This document shows, in pieces, positions 29,309-38,137 of a DNA stretch of 64,000 bases; positions within the stretch are counted from its first letter, which is position 1, and each line of letters starts with the position of its first letter. The notes beneath the pieces were generated by a model. That model saw only the letters and a program-made list of their open reading frames with translations, was not told the DNA's origin and did not search any database. Source of the DNA: Microtetraspora malaysiensis. Its GTDB lineage: Bacteria > Actinomycetota > Actinomycetes > Streptosporangiales > Streptosporangiaceae. The stretch spans positions 310,001 through 374,000 of the forward strand of contig NZ_BBYJ01000006.1 in NCBI RefSeq assembly GCF_001528665.1, written 5' to 3'. A program made the translations under genes and the position numbers.

Positions 29309-29339
29309 GTTTGACATGTAAACAAGCGTCTACTAATCC
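29309..29339 (+). promoter_or_regulatory. MFS promoter with overlapping TetR-type operator
   Basis: TTGACA (29311-29316), a 17-nt spacer and TAATCC (29334-29339) form the likely promoter of the MFS gene. GTTT (29309-29312) and AAAC (29320-29323) mark an imperfect 15-bp palindrome over the -35, where the divergent TetR protein could bind. Confidence 0.45.
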
Positions 29340-29368
29340 TTAGAGAAACTAACTAATCTGGGGGATCC

Positions 29369-30943
29369 GTGACTGACGTCGTGAATCAGGCGGGAACCCG
29401 CCGGACGCATACACACCGGGAGGTCATGGAAATCCTCTCGGGGCTGCTCCTCGCGCTCCTGACCTCGATGATCTCGACGTCCGTGGTCGGCACCGCGCTT
29501 CCCACCATCGTCGGCGACCTCGGCGGGCAGGATCAGCTCTCCTGGGTCGCCAGCGCGACGCTGCTCACGATGACCGTCTCGACCCCCCTGTGGGGCAAGC
29601 TGTCCGACATCTTCGGGCGCAAGCTCATGTTCCAGACGTCCCTCATGCTGTTCGTGGCCGCCTCGGTGGTCGCGGGGCTGTCGCAGAACATCGGGATGCT
29701 GATCGCGGCCAGGGCGGTGCAGGGTCTCGGCACGGGCGGGCTCTCCGCGCTGACCCAGGTCATCCTCGGCGACGTGGTCGAGCCGAGGGAGCGGGGACGC
29801 TACTCCGGCTACGTCGGCGCGGTCTTCGGCGTCTCCACCGTCGCCGGCCCGCTGCTCGGCGGGTTCATCGTCGACGCGTCCTGGCTCGGCTGGCGGTGGT
29901 GCTTCTACGTCTGCGTCCCGCTCGCCGTCGTCGCGTTCGCCGTGATCCAGAAGGTGCTGCCCCGCGACCACGAGCACCGCGACGCCCGCCTCGACTGGTG
30001 GGGCGCCTTCACGATCACCGGCGCCGCCACCTCCTTCATGCTCGTGCTCTCCCTGGGCGGCCACGAGTTCGAGTGGAACTCCGGCTGGACGTACGGCCTG
30101 TGCGCGCTCGGCGTGGCGCTCATCCTGCTCGCGGTGGTCGCCGAGCGGCGGGCGGCCGGCCCGATCCTCCCGCCCCGGCTGTTCCGCGACCGGACCTTCC
30201 TGCTGGCCAGCCTGGCCTCCCTCCTCGTCGGCATCGCCATGTACGGCGCGATGATCTACCTGCCGCAGTACCTGCAGATCGTCAAGGGCATGAGCCCGAC
30301 GGCCTCCGGCCTGATGACGCTGCCCATGGTCGTGAGCCTCTTCCTCGGCTCCATCGTCTCCGGCCGCATCGTCACCAGGACCGGCCGCTGGAAGGCCTAT
30401 CCCGTGGCCGGGATGCTGCTCGTCGCCGGCGGCCTCGGCCTGCTCTCCCGGCTGCACGTCGACTCCAGCGACCTCGTGATCGGCCTCGACATGGCGGTCT
30501 TCGGCCTCGGCCTCGGCCTCACCATGCAGATGCTGATCCTCGCCGCCCAGAACGCCGCCGAGGTGCGCGACATGGCCGCCACCACCTCCGGCGTCGCGTT
30601 CTTCCGCAGCCTCGGCGGCGCCATCGGCGTGGCCGCGTACGGCGCGATCCTCACGAACAAGGTCAAGAGCGAGCTGACGTCGATGATGGCGGCCGCGCAC
30701 ATCACCCCGTCGGGTGGCGGGTCCACCCTCAGCCTCGGCACCCCCGAGGCCATCGCGAAGCTGCCCGCCCCGATCCACACGATGGTGCTGGAGGCGTACG
30801 CGCGGGGCATGCAGACGGTGTTCCTCGTCGGCGTGCCCGCCGCGTTCCTCGGGTTCGTCGCGGTGCTGCTCCTGCGCGAGGCGCCGCTGCGCTCTTCCCG
30901 CGCCGCCCAGGCCCGCAGGCCCGCCCCCGCCGAGAGCGCCTGA
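29369..30943 (+). CDS. DHA2-type MFS drug exporter (14 TM)
   Basis: 524 aa inner-membrane protein with about 14 hydrophobic segments. Features of the DHA2 (EmrB/QacA) family are SVVGTALPTIVGDLGG in helix 1, GKLSDIFGRK (motif A) and ARAVQGLGTGGLSALTQVIL, then GPLLGGFIVD (motif C region) and WRWCFYVCVPLAV. It would export hydrophobic or cationic compounds using proton motive force. The GTG at 29369 has GGGGGAT just upstream. The divergent TetR gene is its likely regulator. The substrate is unknown. Confidence 0.92.
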   Translation: MTDVVNQAGTRRTHTHREVMEILSGLLLALLTSMISTSVVGTALPTIVGDLGGQDQLSWVASATLLTMTVSTPLWGKLSDIFGRKLMFQTSLMLFVAASVVAGLSQNIGMLIAARAVQGLGTGGLSALTQVILGDVVEPRERGRYSGYVGAVFGVSTVAGPLLGGFIVDASWLGWRWCFYVCVPLAVVAFAVIQKVLPRDHEHRDARLDWWGAFTITGAATSFMLVLSLGGHEFEWNSGWTYGLCALGVALILLAVVAERRAAGPILPPRLFRDRTFLLASLASLLVGIAMYGAMIYLPQYLQIVKGMSPTASGLMTLPMVVSLFLGSIVSGRIVTRTGRWKAYPVAGMLLVAGGLGLLSRLHVDSSDLVIGLDMAVFGLGLGLTMQMLILAAQNAAEVRDMAATTSGVAFFRSLGGAIGVAAYGAILTNKVKSELTSMMAAAHITPSGGGSTLSLGTPEAIAKLPAPIHTMVLEAYARGMQTVFLVGVPAAFLGFVAVLLLREAPLRSSRAAQARRPAPAESA

Positions 30944-31000
30944 GGCCGGGAGGCGCCGCGGCGCGGCGTAGAGTCCCCCCATCGGATCGGAGGACCCCCC

Positions 31001-32062
31001 ATGCCATTCGCCGCACGCCGCGCCAAGGTCGCCGCGGCACTGTCCGGGCACGACCTCACCGCGCTGCTCGTCACGCGGCCGGTCAACGTGCGCTATCTCA
31101 CCGGCCTGTCCAGCTCCAACGCCGCGGTGCTCGTCACCGCGGCCGGGGAGGCCGTGCTCGCCACCGACTCCCGCTACATCGGGACGGCCCGGCGCGAGTG
31201 CGCCGACGTCGAGACGGTGGAGACGCGCGACGTCACCGGCGCGCTGGCCGGACGCCCGGAGGGCGCGGGACGGCTCGCCGTCGAGGCGCACGACATGTCG
31301 GTCGCCGGCTACCACAAGCTGCTGGCGGACCACCCGGACCTCGGCGCGGTCTCCGGGGTGGTCGAGGAGGTCAGGACCGTCAAGGACGAGACCGAGATCG
31401 AGGCGCTCCGCCGCGCCTGCGCGATCACCGACGCGGCGTTCTCGCGGGTGGCCGAACGGATCGCGCCCGGCGTCACCGAGATCGAGGTCGCCCGGTGGCT
31501 GGAGTCGGCCATGGTGGAGCTCGGCGCGGAGAAGCCGGCCTTCGACTCCATCGTGGCGAGCGGCCCGAACGGCGCGGTGCCGCACCACTCGCCGTCCGGG
31601 CGCGCGATCGAGTCCGGAGACCTGGTGACCATGGACTTCGGCGCCCGCGTCGACGGCTACCACGCCGACATGACCCGCACCGTCGCCGTCGGCCGCCCCG
31701 CCGACTGGCTCCGCGACCTCTACGAGCTCGTACGGCGGGCCCAGCGTGCCGGCCGCCACGCCGTACGGCCGGGGGCGTCGGCGCACGACGTGGACGCGGC
31801 CGCGCGGACGGTGATCGAGGAGGCCGGGCACGCCGAACACTTCGGCCACGGGCTGGGCCACGGGGTCGGCCTGGAGATCCACGAGCAGCCGTTCCTCGGC
31901 CCCGGCAAGACCGGTAGAATAGACGATCGGGTTCCGCTCACCGTTGAGCCGGGGGTTTACCTGCCCGGCAGGGGCGGGGTGCGCATCGAGGACACGCTGG
32001 TGGCTCGAGCCGACGGTCCGGAGCTCCTCACACTGACCACCAAGGAGCTGCTCGTCATCTAG
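31001..32062 (+). CDS. pepP: Xaa-Pro aminopeptidase family metallopeptidase (M24B)
   Basis: 353 aa, cytoplasmic. The N-terminal creatinase-like domain (LTALLVTRPVNVRYLTGLSS) precedes the pita-bread catalytic domain. Metal ligands are visible in VTMDFGARVDGYHADMTRT (two Asp), HFGHGLGHGVGLEIHE (His), VPLTVEPGVYL (Glu) and GVRIEDTLV (Glu). It removes N-terminal residues that precede proline. Its place immediately before efp is widespread in actinobacteria and Firmicutes. ATG at 31001 has GGAGGACC upstream. It may be a dipeptidase; the exact specificity is not visible. Confidence 0.9.
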   Translation: MPFAARRAKVAAALSGHDLTALLVTRPVNVRYLTGLSSSNAAVLVTAAGEAVLATDSRYIGTARRECADVETVETRDVTGALAGRPEGAGRLAVEAHDMSVAGYHKLLADHPDLGAVSGVVEEVRTVKDETEIEALRRACAITDAAFSRVAERIAPGVTEIEVARWLESAMVELGAEKPAFDSIVASGPNGAVPHHSPSGRAIESGDLVTMDFGARVDGYHADMTRTVAVGRPADWLRDLYELVRRAQRAGRHAVRPGASAHDVDAAARTVIEEAGHAEHFGHGLGHGVGLEIHEQPFLGPGKTGRIDDRVPLTVEPGVYLPGRGGVRIEDTLVARADGPELLTLTTKELLVI

Positions 32063-32086
32063 GGCAGCCGCACTCAGGAGAACCAC

Positions 32087-32647
32087 GTGGCGACGACGAA
32101 CGACCTCAAGAACGGACTGGTGCTCAAGCTCGACGGCGGGGAACTCTGGACCGTCGTGGAGTTTCAGCACGTCAAGCCCGGCAAGGGCGGCGCGTTCGTC
32201 CGCACCAAGCTGAAGAACGTCATGTCCGGCAAGGTCCTGGACAAGACCTTCAACGCGGGCGTCAAGGTTGAAGTGGCCAACGTCGACAAGCGCGAGATGC
32301 AGTACTCGTACTTGGACGGCGAGGACTTCGTCTTCATGGACACCGAGACGTACGACATGCTGCACGTCTCGCGCGCCGCCGCCGGCGACACCGCCAACTA
32401 CCTGCTCGAGAACATGCTCGCCACGGTGGCGATCAACGAGGGCAACGTGCTCTACGTCGAGCTTCCCGCCGCCGTCGAGCTGACCATCGCCGAGACCGAG
32501 CCCGGCCTGCAGGGCGACCGCTCCACCGGCGGCACCAAGCCGGCCAAGCTGGAGACCGGCGCCGAGATCAAGGTTCCGCTGTTCATCACGACCGGCGAGA
32601 AGGTCAAGGTCGACACCCGCAGCGGCGAATACCTCGGTCGGGCCTGA
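32087..32647 (+). CDS. efp: Translation elongation factor P
   Basis: 186 aa. It relieves ribosome stalling at polyproline. The three-domain EF-P pattern is complete, from [20 protein letters not shown] to [20 protein letters not shown]. The tip loop reads [14 protein letters not shown], with the key lysine inside PGKGG. Actinobacterial EF-Ps are reported to act with an unmodified lysine in a proline-containing loop; no modification gene (epmA, earP, ymfI type) is near. The GTG at 32087 has CAGGAG upstream. nusB starts one base after the stop. Confidence 0.97.
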   Translation: MATTNDLKNGLVLKLDGGELWTVVEFQHVKPGKGGAFVRTKLKNVMSGKVLDKTFNAGVKVEVANVDKREMQYSYLDGEDFVFMDTETYDMLHVSRAAAGDTANYLLENMLATVAINEGNVLYVELPAAVELTIAETEPGLQGDRSTGGTKPAKLETGAEIKVPLFITTGEKVKVDTRSGEYLGRA

Positions 32648-32648
32648 C

Positions 32649-33059
32649 GTGTCAGCTCGGGGCAAGGCCCGACGACGCGCGCTCGACATCCTGTTCGAGG
32701 CCGAGGCGCGCGACGAGAGCCCGCTGACTGTCCTGGCCGAGCGCGTCCAGCGCGCCGAGCCGCCCGTCAACGAGTACACCTCCGCTCTGGTGGAGGGCGT
32801 GGCCAAGAACCTCGGCCGCATCGACGATCTTCTCGCCACGTACGCCGAAGGCTGGACGCTGGAGCGCATGCCCGCTGTCGACCGCAACATCCTGCGCGGC
32901 GGCACGTACGAGATGCTCTGGTCGGACGAGGTGCCCGAGGGCGTCGTCATCAGCGAGTGGGTGCATCTCGCCGCCGAGCTGTCCACCGACGAGTCGCCGC
33001 ACTTCGTCAACGGCCTGCTCGCTCGGTTCAAGCAGCTCAAGCCGTCGCTGTCCCTCTGA
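32649..33059 (+). CDS. nusB: Transcription antitermination factor NusB
   Basis: 136 aa RNA-binding helical protein that joins NusE on boxA for rRNA antitermination. The pattern is typical: ARRRALDILFEAEARDESPL, EYTSALVEGVAKNLGRIDDLL and LERMPAVDRNILRGGTYEML, ending with FVNGLLARF. The GTG at 32649 lies one base after the efp stop, so the two are coupled. efp-nusB adjacency is common in actinobacteria. Confidence 0.96.
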   Translation: MSARGKARRRALDILFEAEARDESPLTVLAERVQRAEPPVNEYTSALVEGVAKNLGRIDDLLATYAEGWTLERMPAVDRNILRGGTYEMLWSDEVPEGVVISEWVHLAAELSTDESPHFVNGLLARFKQLKPSLSL

Positions 33060-33141
33060 TCGACCGGTCCGCTCCCGCCTCGCGCGGGGGTGTCCGGCCG
33101 TGCCGTTAGGCTGGCGGGAGCCGTACGAGGGAGGGGCGAAA

Positions 33142-33861
33142 GTGCGTGACGCCACGCGGCAGACCGTCGTCTGGGAGGCGCTCCGCGCGGTCCTGGCGGA
33201 CCTGACCGCCGCGACAGGACGCGACAGGCTGGACATCGTGGACGCGGGAGGGGGCACCGGCGGGTTCGCGGTGCCGCTGGCCGGGCTGGGTCACGCCGTC
33301 ACCGTGGTCGATCCGTCACCGGACTCGCTGGCCGCGCTGGAGCGCCGGGCCGCCGAGACCGGTGTTCCCGTGCGCGCAGTGCAGGGCGACGCCGGGGACC
33401 TCGGCGACCTCCTGGAGTCCGGCGGCGCCGATCTGGTGCTCTGCCACAGCGTCCTCGAATACGTCGAGGACCCCGCCGCGGCGCTGGCCGCCGCCGCGGG
33501 CATCCTGCGCCGGGGCGGCGTGGTCAGCGTGCTGGCCGCGAACCCGGTGGCCACCGCCATCCACCGCGCCCTGTCCGGCAATTTCGGTGAGGCGCGGCAG
33601 GTGCTCGCCGACTCCGCCGGGCGCTGGGGCGACCGCGACCCCACCCCGCGCAGGTTCACCAAGGAGGACGTGACCGGCCTCCTGGCCAAGGCCGGGTTCA
33701 CCGTCGCGGACGTGCACGGCGTCCGGGTCTTCGCCGACCTCGTGCCGAGCCGGCTGGCGGAGGCGGACCCGGCGGCCCTGGTCGAGCTGGAGCGGGCCGC
33801 CGCCGCCCATCCCGTGCTGCGCGACATCGCCACCCAGGTGCACGTCATCGCCTACCGATAG
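33142..33861 (+). CDS. Class I SAM-dependent methyltransferase (CmoM-like)
   Basis: 239 aa. SAM-binding motif I is LDIVDAGGGTGGFAVPLAGLGH, split by pattern as VDAGGGTGG; motif II has VTVVDPSPDSLAALERRA and the post-I Asp. GADLVLCHSVLEYVEDPAAAL follows, a CmoM/UbiE-type segment. The substrate is unknown; tRNA wobble modification would be the CmoM analogy. GTG at 33142 with GGGAGGGG upstream is preferred over an earlier ATG at 33100. Its stop codon lies inside the LexA box of dinB. Confidence 0.82.
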   Translation: MRDATRQTVVWEALRAVLADLTAATGRDRLDIVDAGGGTGGFAVPLAGLGHAVTVVDPSPDSLAALERRAAETGVPVRAVQGDAGDLGDLLESGGADLVLCHSVLEYVEDPAAALAAAAGILRRGGVVSVLAANPVATAIHRALSGNFGEARQVLADSAGRWGDRDPTPRRFTKEDVTGLLAKAGFTVADVHGVRVFADLVPSRLAEADPAALVELERAAAAHPVLRDIATQVHVIAYR

Positions 33862-33881
33862 AACTCCTGTTCGGATAGGAT
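33853..33881 (+). promoter_or_regulatory. dinB promoter with LexA box; leaderless start
   Basis: GAAC (33861-33864), TCCT and GTTC (33869-33872) match the core of the actinobacterial LexA box (TCGAAC-N4-GTTCGA), with flanks TA and GG. It fills the spacer between a weak -35 (TACCGA, 33853-33858) and a good -10 TAGGAT (33876-33881). The GTG of dinB starts at 33889, so the transcript is probably leaderless and SOS-repressed. Confidence 0.6.
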
Positions 33882-33888
33882 CGAAGGC

Positions 33889-35121
33889 GTGTCCCGGAAG
33901 CAGATGCTCCCCCAAGGCGGCGGCGGGCTGGCCGATGACAGCGGCTGCCCGATCCTGCACGTGGACATGGACGCCTTCTTCGCCAGCGTCGAGCTGCTCG
34001 ACCGGCCCGAGCTGCGCGGCCTGCCCGTCATCGTCGGCGCCGCCGGGGCCCGCGGGGTGGTCCTCAGCGCCACCTATGAGGCCCGCCGGTTCGGCGTGCA
34101 CTCGGCGATGCCGATGACCCGGGCGATGCGCGTCTGCCCGCGCGCCACGATCATCCCGCCGGATCACCGCAAGTACACCGCGGTCTCCCGGGGCGTCATG
34201 GAGATCTTCCGGTCGATCACCCCCGAGGTGGAGCCGATCTCCTCCGACGAGGCGTTCCTCGACGTCGGTGGCGCCCGGCGCCGGCTCGGCAGTCCCTCCG
34301 CCATCGCCGCCATGATCCGCGAGCAGGTCGCCGAGCAGTACGGCATCACCTGCTCGGTCGGCGTCGCGAGCAACAAGTTCGTGGCCAAGCTCGCCTCCCG
34401 CCAGTGCAAGCCCGACGGGCTGCTCGTCGTCCCGGCGGACGGCGTGGTCGAGTTCCTCCATCCGCTGCCCGTCGCCGCCCTGTGGGGCGTCGGCGAGCGC
34501 ACCGAGCAGGTCCTGGTCCGGCTGGGCATCCGCACCGTCGGCGATCTGGCCCAGGTGCCCGTGTCCACGCTCCAGCGCGAGCTCGGGGCCGTCGGCGCCC
34601 ACCTCGCCGCCCTGGCCTGGGGCCGGGACGAGCGCCCGGTGGTGGCGCACACCCCGGACAAGAGCATCGGCAACGAGGAGACGTTCCCGTTCGACGTCGA
34701 CGACCCGGAGACGATCAGGCGCGAGCTGCTGCGGCTGTCCGAGCGGGTCGCGGCCCGGCTCAGAGCGAGCGGCCAGGTCGGCCGGACCGTCAGCGTCAAG
34801 CTGCGCCGCGCCGACTTCACCACGATCACCAGATCGCGTACGCTGCGCGAGGCCACCGACGTCGCCAAGGAGATATTCGCCACATCCTGTGAACTTTTCG
34901 CCGCCGCCGGGCTGGATCGGGTCCGGCTGCGGCTGGTCGGGGTGCGCATGGAAAACCTCCGCCCGGCCGGCACGGTCACCCGCCAGCTCAGCCTCGGCGA
35001 GAGAGAGACCGGCTGGCGAGAGGCGGAACAGGCGATGGACAAGGCGATCCGGCGCTTCGGTCCCGATGCGGTCCGCCCGGCTTCGCTCGTCCGCCCTCCG
35101 TCTGGTCCAATGGATCTATGA
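33889..35121 (+). CDS. dinB: DNA polymerase IV (Y family)
   Basis: 410 aa translesion polymerase. The catalytic palm is intact: LHVDMDAFFASVELLDRPEL with the first Asp pair, and SSDEAFLDVGGARRRLG with the Asp-Glu pair. The helix-hairpin-helix part is VAALWGVGERTEQVLVRLGI, and the little finger lies near SKxRRADFTT (here VSVKLRRADFTTITRSRTL). A C-terminal tail follows without an obvious beta-clamp motif. The start is GTG at 33889 with no Shine-Dalgarno. Regulation by LexA is suggested by the box in its promoter. Confidence 0.95.
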   Translation: MSRKQMLPQGGGGLADDSGCPILHVDMDAFFASVELLDRPELRGLPVIVGAAGARGVVLSATYEARRFGVHSAMPMTRAMRVCPRATIIPPDHRKYTAVSRGVMEIFRSITPEVEPISSDEAFLDVGGARRRLGSPSAIAAMIREQVAEQYGITCSVGVASNKFVAKLASRQCKPDGLLVVPADGVVEFLHPLPVAALWGVGERTEQVLVRLGIRTVGDLAQVPVSTLQRELGAVGAHLAALAWGRDERPVVAHTPDKSIGNEETFPFDVDDPETIRRELLRLSERVAARLRASGQVGRTVSVKLRRADFTTITRSRTLREATDVAKEIFATSCELFAAAGLDRVRLRLVGVRMENLRPAGTVTRQLSLGERETGWREAEQAMDKAIRRFGPDAVRPASLVRPPSGPMDL

Positions 35122-35268
35122 CGTCCCCACCGGTTTGGACCACGTTGGACGTTTTCTTTCGTCTACGTCTACAGCCTCGTATTCTGGGGATAACCGACCG
35201 CGAGGTCCGGACACCCCGTGTCGTCCGTTGCCGTTTTCCCCGAAATGGGGCCGTCCTTGGGAGGCGCC

Positions 35269-35649
35269 GTGCCGCTCTCTGAGCACGAGCAGCGCTTGCT
35301 CGACCAGATCGAGCAGGGTCTCTACGCCGAGGACCCGAAGTGGGCCAACGCCGTTCGGATCAGCGATCCGCGCAGCCACTACAAGCGGCGCCTGCTGAAG
35401 GCGTCCCTCGGCTTCGCGCTCGGCGTCGTCCTGCTGATGGTCGGCGTCGTGGCAAACGAGATCTGGCTCGGCGTCGCCGGGTTCGTGGTGATGCTGGCGA
35501 CCTGCCTCTGGGGCCTGTCCAGCTGGAAGCGCATGAACGGCTTCGGCGTCGAGAGCCCGGCCCCCCGGGCACGCGGCCGCCGCCCGCAGCGTCTGGGCTT
35601 CATGGACCGCATGGAGGAGCGCTGGCGCCGTCGCACCGACGAGCGCTGA
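35269..35649 (+). CDS. DUF3040 membrane protein
   Basis: 126 aa. The N-terminus MPLSEHEQRLLDQIEQGLYA is the DUF3040 signature, followed by DPKWANAVR. Two adjacent membrane segments (GFALGVVLLMVGVVANEIWL and GVAGFVVMLATCLWGLS) precede an Arg-rich tail. The family is actinobacterial and often found close to mraZ; its function is unknown. The GTG at 35269 has GGGAGG 4 nt upstream and gives the family N-terminus; the frame runs 17 codons further upstream. Confidence 0.85.
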   Translation: MPLSEHEQRLLDQIEQGLYAEDPKWANAVRISDPRSHYKRRLLKASLGFALGVVLLMVGVVANEIWLGVAGFVVMLATCLWGLSSWKRMNGFGVESPAPRARGRRPQRLGFMDRMEERWRRRTDER

Positions 35650-35686
35650 ACCTCCGCCTTCGGCGACCGACACGGGGAGAGCGGTC

Positions 35687-35715
35687 GTGGCGGCTCGCCG
35701 CGAGTGAGCCGCCAC
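35687..35715. terminator. Convergent hairpin terminator
   Basis: A perfect 10-bp inverted repeat, GTGGCGGCTC (35687-35696) and GAGCCGCCAC (35706-35715), lies between the stops of the DUF3040 and transglutaminase genes. Confidence 0.65.
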
Positions 35716-35732
35716 CGACGTTCCCAGGCCCC

Positions 35733-38087
35733 CTACCTGGTGCCCGCCTCGCCCTTGGACAGGGGCAGCCACCGGATGCCCTCCAGCCGGTCGAACCCGT
35801 CCAGCACCCTCGTCCCCGCCGCCCGCACCCGCAGCAGGATCGACCGAGGCGCGAGCAGCGCCCCCATCCGCCGCTTCCCCGGCACCGCTCCCATCAGGGC
35901 CCGCCGTACGCATGACAGCTCGGCCGCCGCGGGTCCCGCCGACGGCGGGGACGCGGCGTAACGCATCCGCTCTTCAGCCGTCGCGACGGCCGTGACCGCC
36001 GCCGCGGCCTCCGCGTCGAACTCGTACATCTCCGTCAGTCTCCGGGCGAGCGCGCGCGGGCTCTCGCTCGGCTCCCGCGCCTCGCCGAGATCGGTCAGGG
36101 TGTCGCACAGCTCGGCCCACGCGGCCCTGATCGCGGGCGCGGCCCCGCCGCGCCGGATCTGCGCGTGCCGGCGCCGGCGGACCAGCGTCCGGGCCGCCGC
36201 CGGGACCAGCGCGAGCAGCAGGACGCCCGCCGCGCCCAACGCGATCTTCGCGGCCACCGGCATACCCGGGTCCACCGCGACCGGGACGGCCCCGAGATCG
36301 CGTTCGAAGTCCCTCGGATTGCGGCGGGTCGGGCCCTGGGAGGAGGTGTCCTCCTCGTCGGAGGCAGGCCCGGCGGACGGGTCGGCCGACGGCGTGACCT
36401 CGGACGGGCGCGGCAGCGAGTAGTCGGGCACGCGGGCCGTGCCCTGGCCCGCGCCACCGGCCGGTGTCGGCTCGAAGGGCAGCCAGCCCACGCCCTCGAA
36501 GTACAGCTCCGGCCAGGCGTGCGCGTCCTGGGTGCGCACCGCCCACGACTTCTCGATCTTCGTGCCGCCCGTGTAGCCGATCGACACCCGCGCCGGGATG
36601 CCGATCACCCGGGCCATCACCGCCATCGCGCTGGCGAACTGCTCGCAGTACCCCGTGCGCGCGGTGAGGATGAACCGCGACAGCGCGCTGCCACCCGACC
36701 CCTTCGTCTCCAGGCTGTAGCTGAAGCCGCCGGTACGGGTGAACCACTCCTGCAGCAGGACGGCCTTCTGGTACGGCGTGGCGCCCTTCGCCGTCACCCG
36801 CCCGGCCATGGCGACGATCTTGGGGTCCAGGTCCGGCAGCGCGAGGAAGCGCGAGTCCGGCGTCGGCGTGTCCATGGTGTCCAGCTGGTCACGGGTGGGC
36901 CGCGGCTCGTTCACCACCACCCGGTAGTTCAGCCCGGCGGCCTCGTCACGGGTGGAGAACACCATCCGCGACGCCTGGTCGGCCCGCCAGTCGCCGTCGA
37001 CGTCGACCTCGACCGCCGGATAGGGCAGGGGCAGGAAGAGCAGCGGGCCGATGTCCTCGCTCACGCTGATGCGGCTCTCCACCCGGTTCGTCGCGATGCC
37101 GGGCCCGAGGCCGGGCGGCGGCGGCAGCGGTCCCTCCGACACCCGGTCCTCCGGGCGGCCGCGCAGCGGGCTCACCGTCCACTTCTTCCCGTCGAAGACG
37201 TCGAGCGCGTAGATGCGCAGGTAGCGCGGCCGGTCGTCGGCGCTGGTGTAGGTCAGCACCGTCAGGTTCCGTTGCTGCGACAACTGGCCACTGAGCTTGG
37301 CGATCGCGTCGGGGATGCCGATGCTGTTGCCGCCCTTCCCCGACCCGTTGCCCACGCCGAAGCCGAACAGCGGGTCGGGGCTCAGTGCCGGGAGCAACGC
37401 GGGCAGGACGACCGCGAGGGCGATCGCGGTCGCGCCGATCCGCTTGCCGGAGAGCGCGAGCCGCCCTGAGTCCGCCTTGTCAGTCCCGACCGAACGAGCC
37501 CGCCGCACCAGTACGGCACGGCCCCACTGGGTGAGCCGCTCCCGGCCGTCCGCCACCAGCAGTCCGACGTAGCCGATCGCCGCGATCACGAAGGCCGGCC
37601 AGGCGACCGGCTCGGTCAGCACCGCGGCGGGCACCGTGAACAGGCCGAGCAGGGGCAGCCCCGCCAGCGCGGCCCGGCGCAGCCGTACCGCGAACAGGTC
37701 CACCAGGATGGCGATCAGGCCGACGCCGCTCGCGGTCAGCATGCTCACGCCGGGCTCGGCCGGCACTGGCACGGCGTATCGCTGGATGTCGGTGAACCCC
37801 TCGGCGAGCAGCTCGCCCAGCCGCAGTGCCGACGCCTTCGTCGGGACCACCCACGCCCACGTGTGCTCTTTGGCGAACGTGGCCGACAGGAACACCGCCG
37901 TCGCGAGCAGCAGCAGGGGCGGCACCGCCCACTTCGGCGCGTCGAACCGCGACGCGAGGGTCGCTCCGCCGGTCGTGACCAGGAGGGTGCCCACACAGGC
38001 CCAGAACCAGGCCCCGCCCTCGAACAGCGAGTAGAGCGTCAGCGTTACCGCGCCGACGGCCAGCCCCGCGACGACCGACAGCCTCAT
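35733..38087 (-). CDS. Transglutaminase-like membrane protein (TgpA/DUF3488 type)
   Basis: 784 aa. About six N-terminal membrane segments make the DUF3488 region (residues 1-230). An extracytoplasmic transglutaminase-like domain follows at about 440-560 with the catalytic triad Cys in RTGYCEQFASAMAVMAR, His in TQDAHAWPELYFEG and a late Asp. One further membrane segment (IALGAAGVLLLALVPAAARTL) precedes a cytoplasmic DUF4129-like tail. The DUF58 gene upstream and the MoxR ATPase form the usual three-gene set. The role is unknown, probably envelope-protein processing or cross-linking. The stop is TGA at the convergent terminator, and the ATG at 38087 overlaps a 17-codon bridging frame. Confidence 0.9.
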   Translation of the reverse strand: MRLSVVAGLAVGAVTLTLYSLFEGGAWFWACVGTLLVTTGGATLASRFDAPKWAVPPLLLLATAVFLSATFAKEHTWAWVVPTKASALRLGELLAEGFTDIQRYAVPVPAEPGVSMLTASGVGLIAILVDLFAVRLRRAALAGLPLLGLFTVPAAVLTEPVAWPAFVIAAIGYVGLLVADGRERLTQWGRAVLVRRARSVGTDKADSGRLALSGKRIGATAIALAVVLPALLPALSPDPLFGFGVGNGSGKGGNSIGIPDAIAKLSGQLSQQRNLTVLTYTSADDRPRYLRIYALDVFDGKKWTVSPLRGRPEDRVSEGPLPPPPGLGPGIATNRVESRISVSEDIGPLLFLPLPYPAVEVDVDGDWRADQASRMVFSTRDEAAGLNYRVVVNEPRPTRDQLDTMDTPTPDSRFLALPDLDPKIVAMAGRVTAKGATPYQKAVLLQEWFTRTGGFSYSLETKGSGGSALSRFILTARTGYCEQFASAMAVMARVIGIPARVSIGYTGGTKIEKSWAVRTQDAHAWPELYFEGVGWLPFEPTPAGGAGQGTARVPDYSLPRPSEVTPSADPSAGPASDEEDTSSQGPTRRNPRDFERDLGAVPVAVDPGMPVAAKIALGAAGVLLLALVPAAARTLVRRRRHAQIRRGGAAPAIRAAWAELCDTLTDLGEAREPSESPRALARRLTEMYEFDAEAAAAVTAVATAEERMRYAASPPSAGPAAAELSCVRRALMGAVPGKRRMGALLAPRSILLRVRAAGTRVLDGFDRLEGIRWLPLSKGEAGTR

Positions 38088-38137
38088 CGCCCGCTCACCG
38101 GCCCTCTCCGATCACCGTGAACCCGTCCCGTCGTCAC
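38084..38137 (-). CDS. Possible bridging minigene (17 aa) between DUF58 and transglutaminase genes
   Basis: GTG at 38137 overlaps the DUF58 stop (GTGA), and the TGA overlaps the ATG of the transglutaminase gene (ATGA). The frame is VTTGRVHGDRRGPVSGR and includes the GGAGAGGG that serves the downstream start. The overlaps are the only evidence for translation. Confidence 0.27.
   Translation of the reverse strand: MTTGRVHGDRRGPVSGR

Noticed and set aside
29333-33040. A 1235-codon minus-strand frame spanning the MFS, pepP, efp and nusB genes
   Set aside because: Four well-conserved plus-strand genes occupy the region. The long frame only reflects scarcity of stops in GC-rich DNA.
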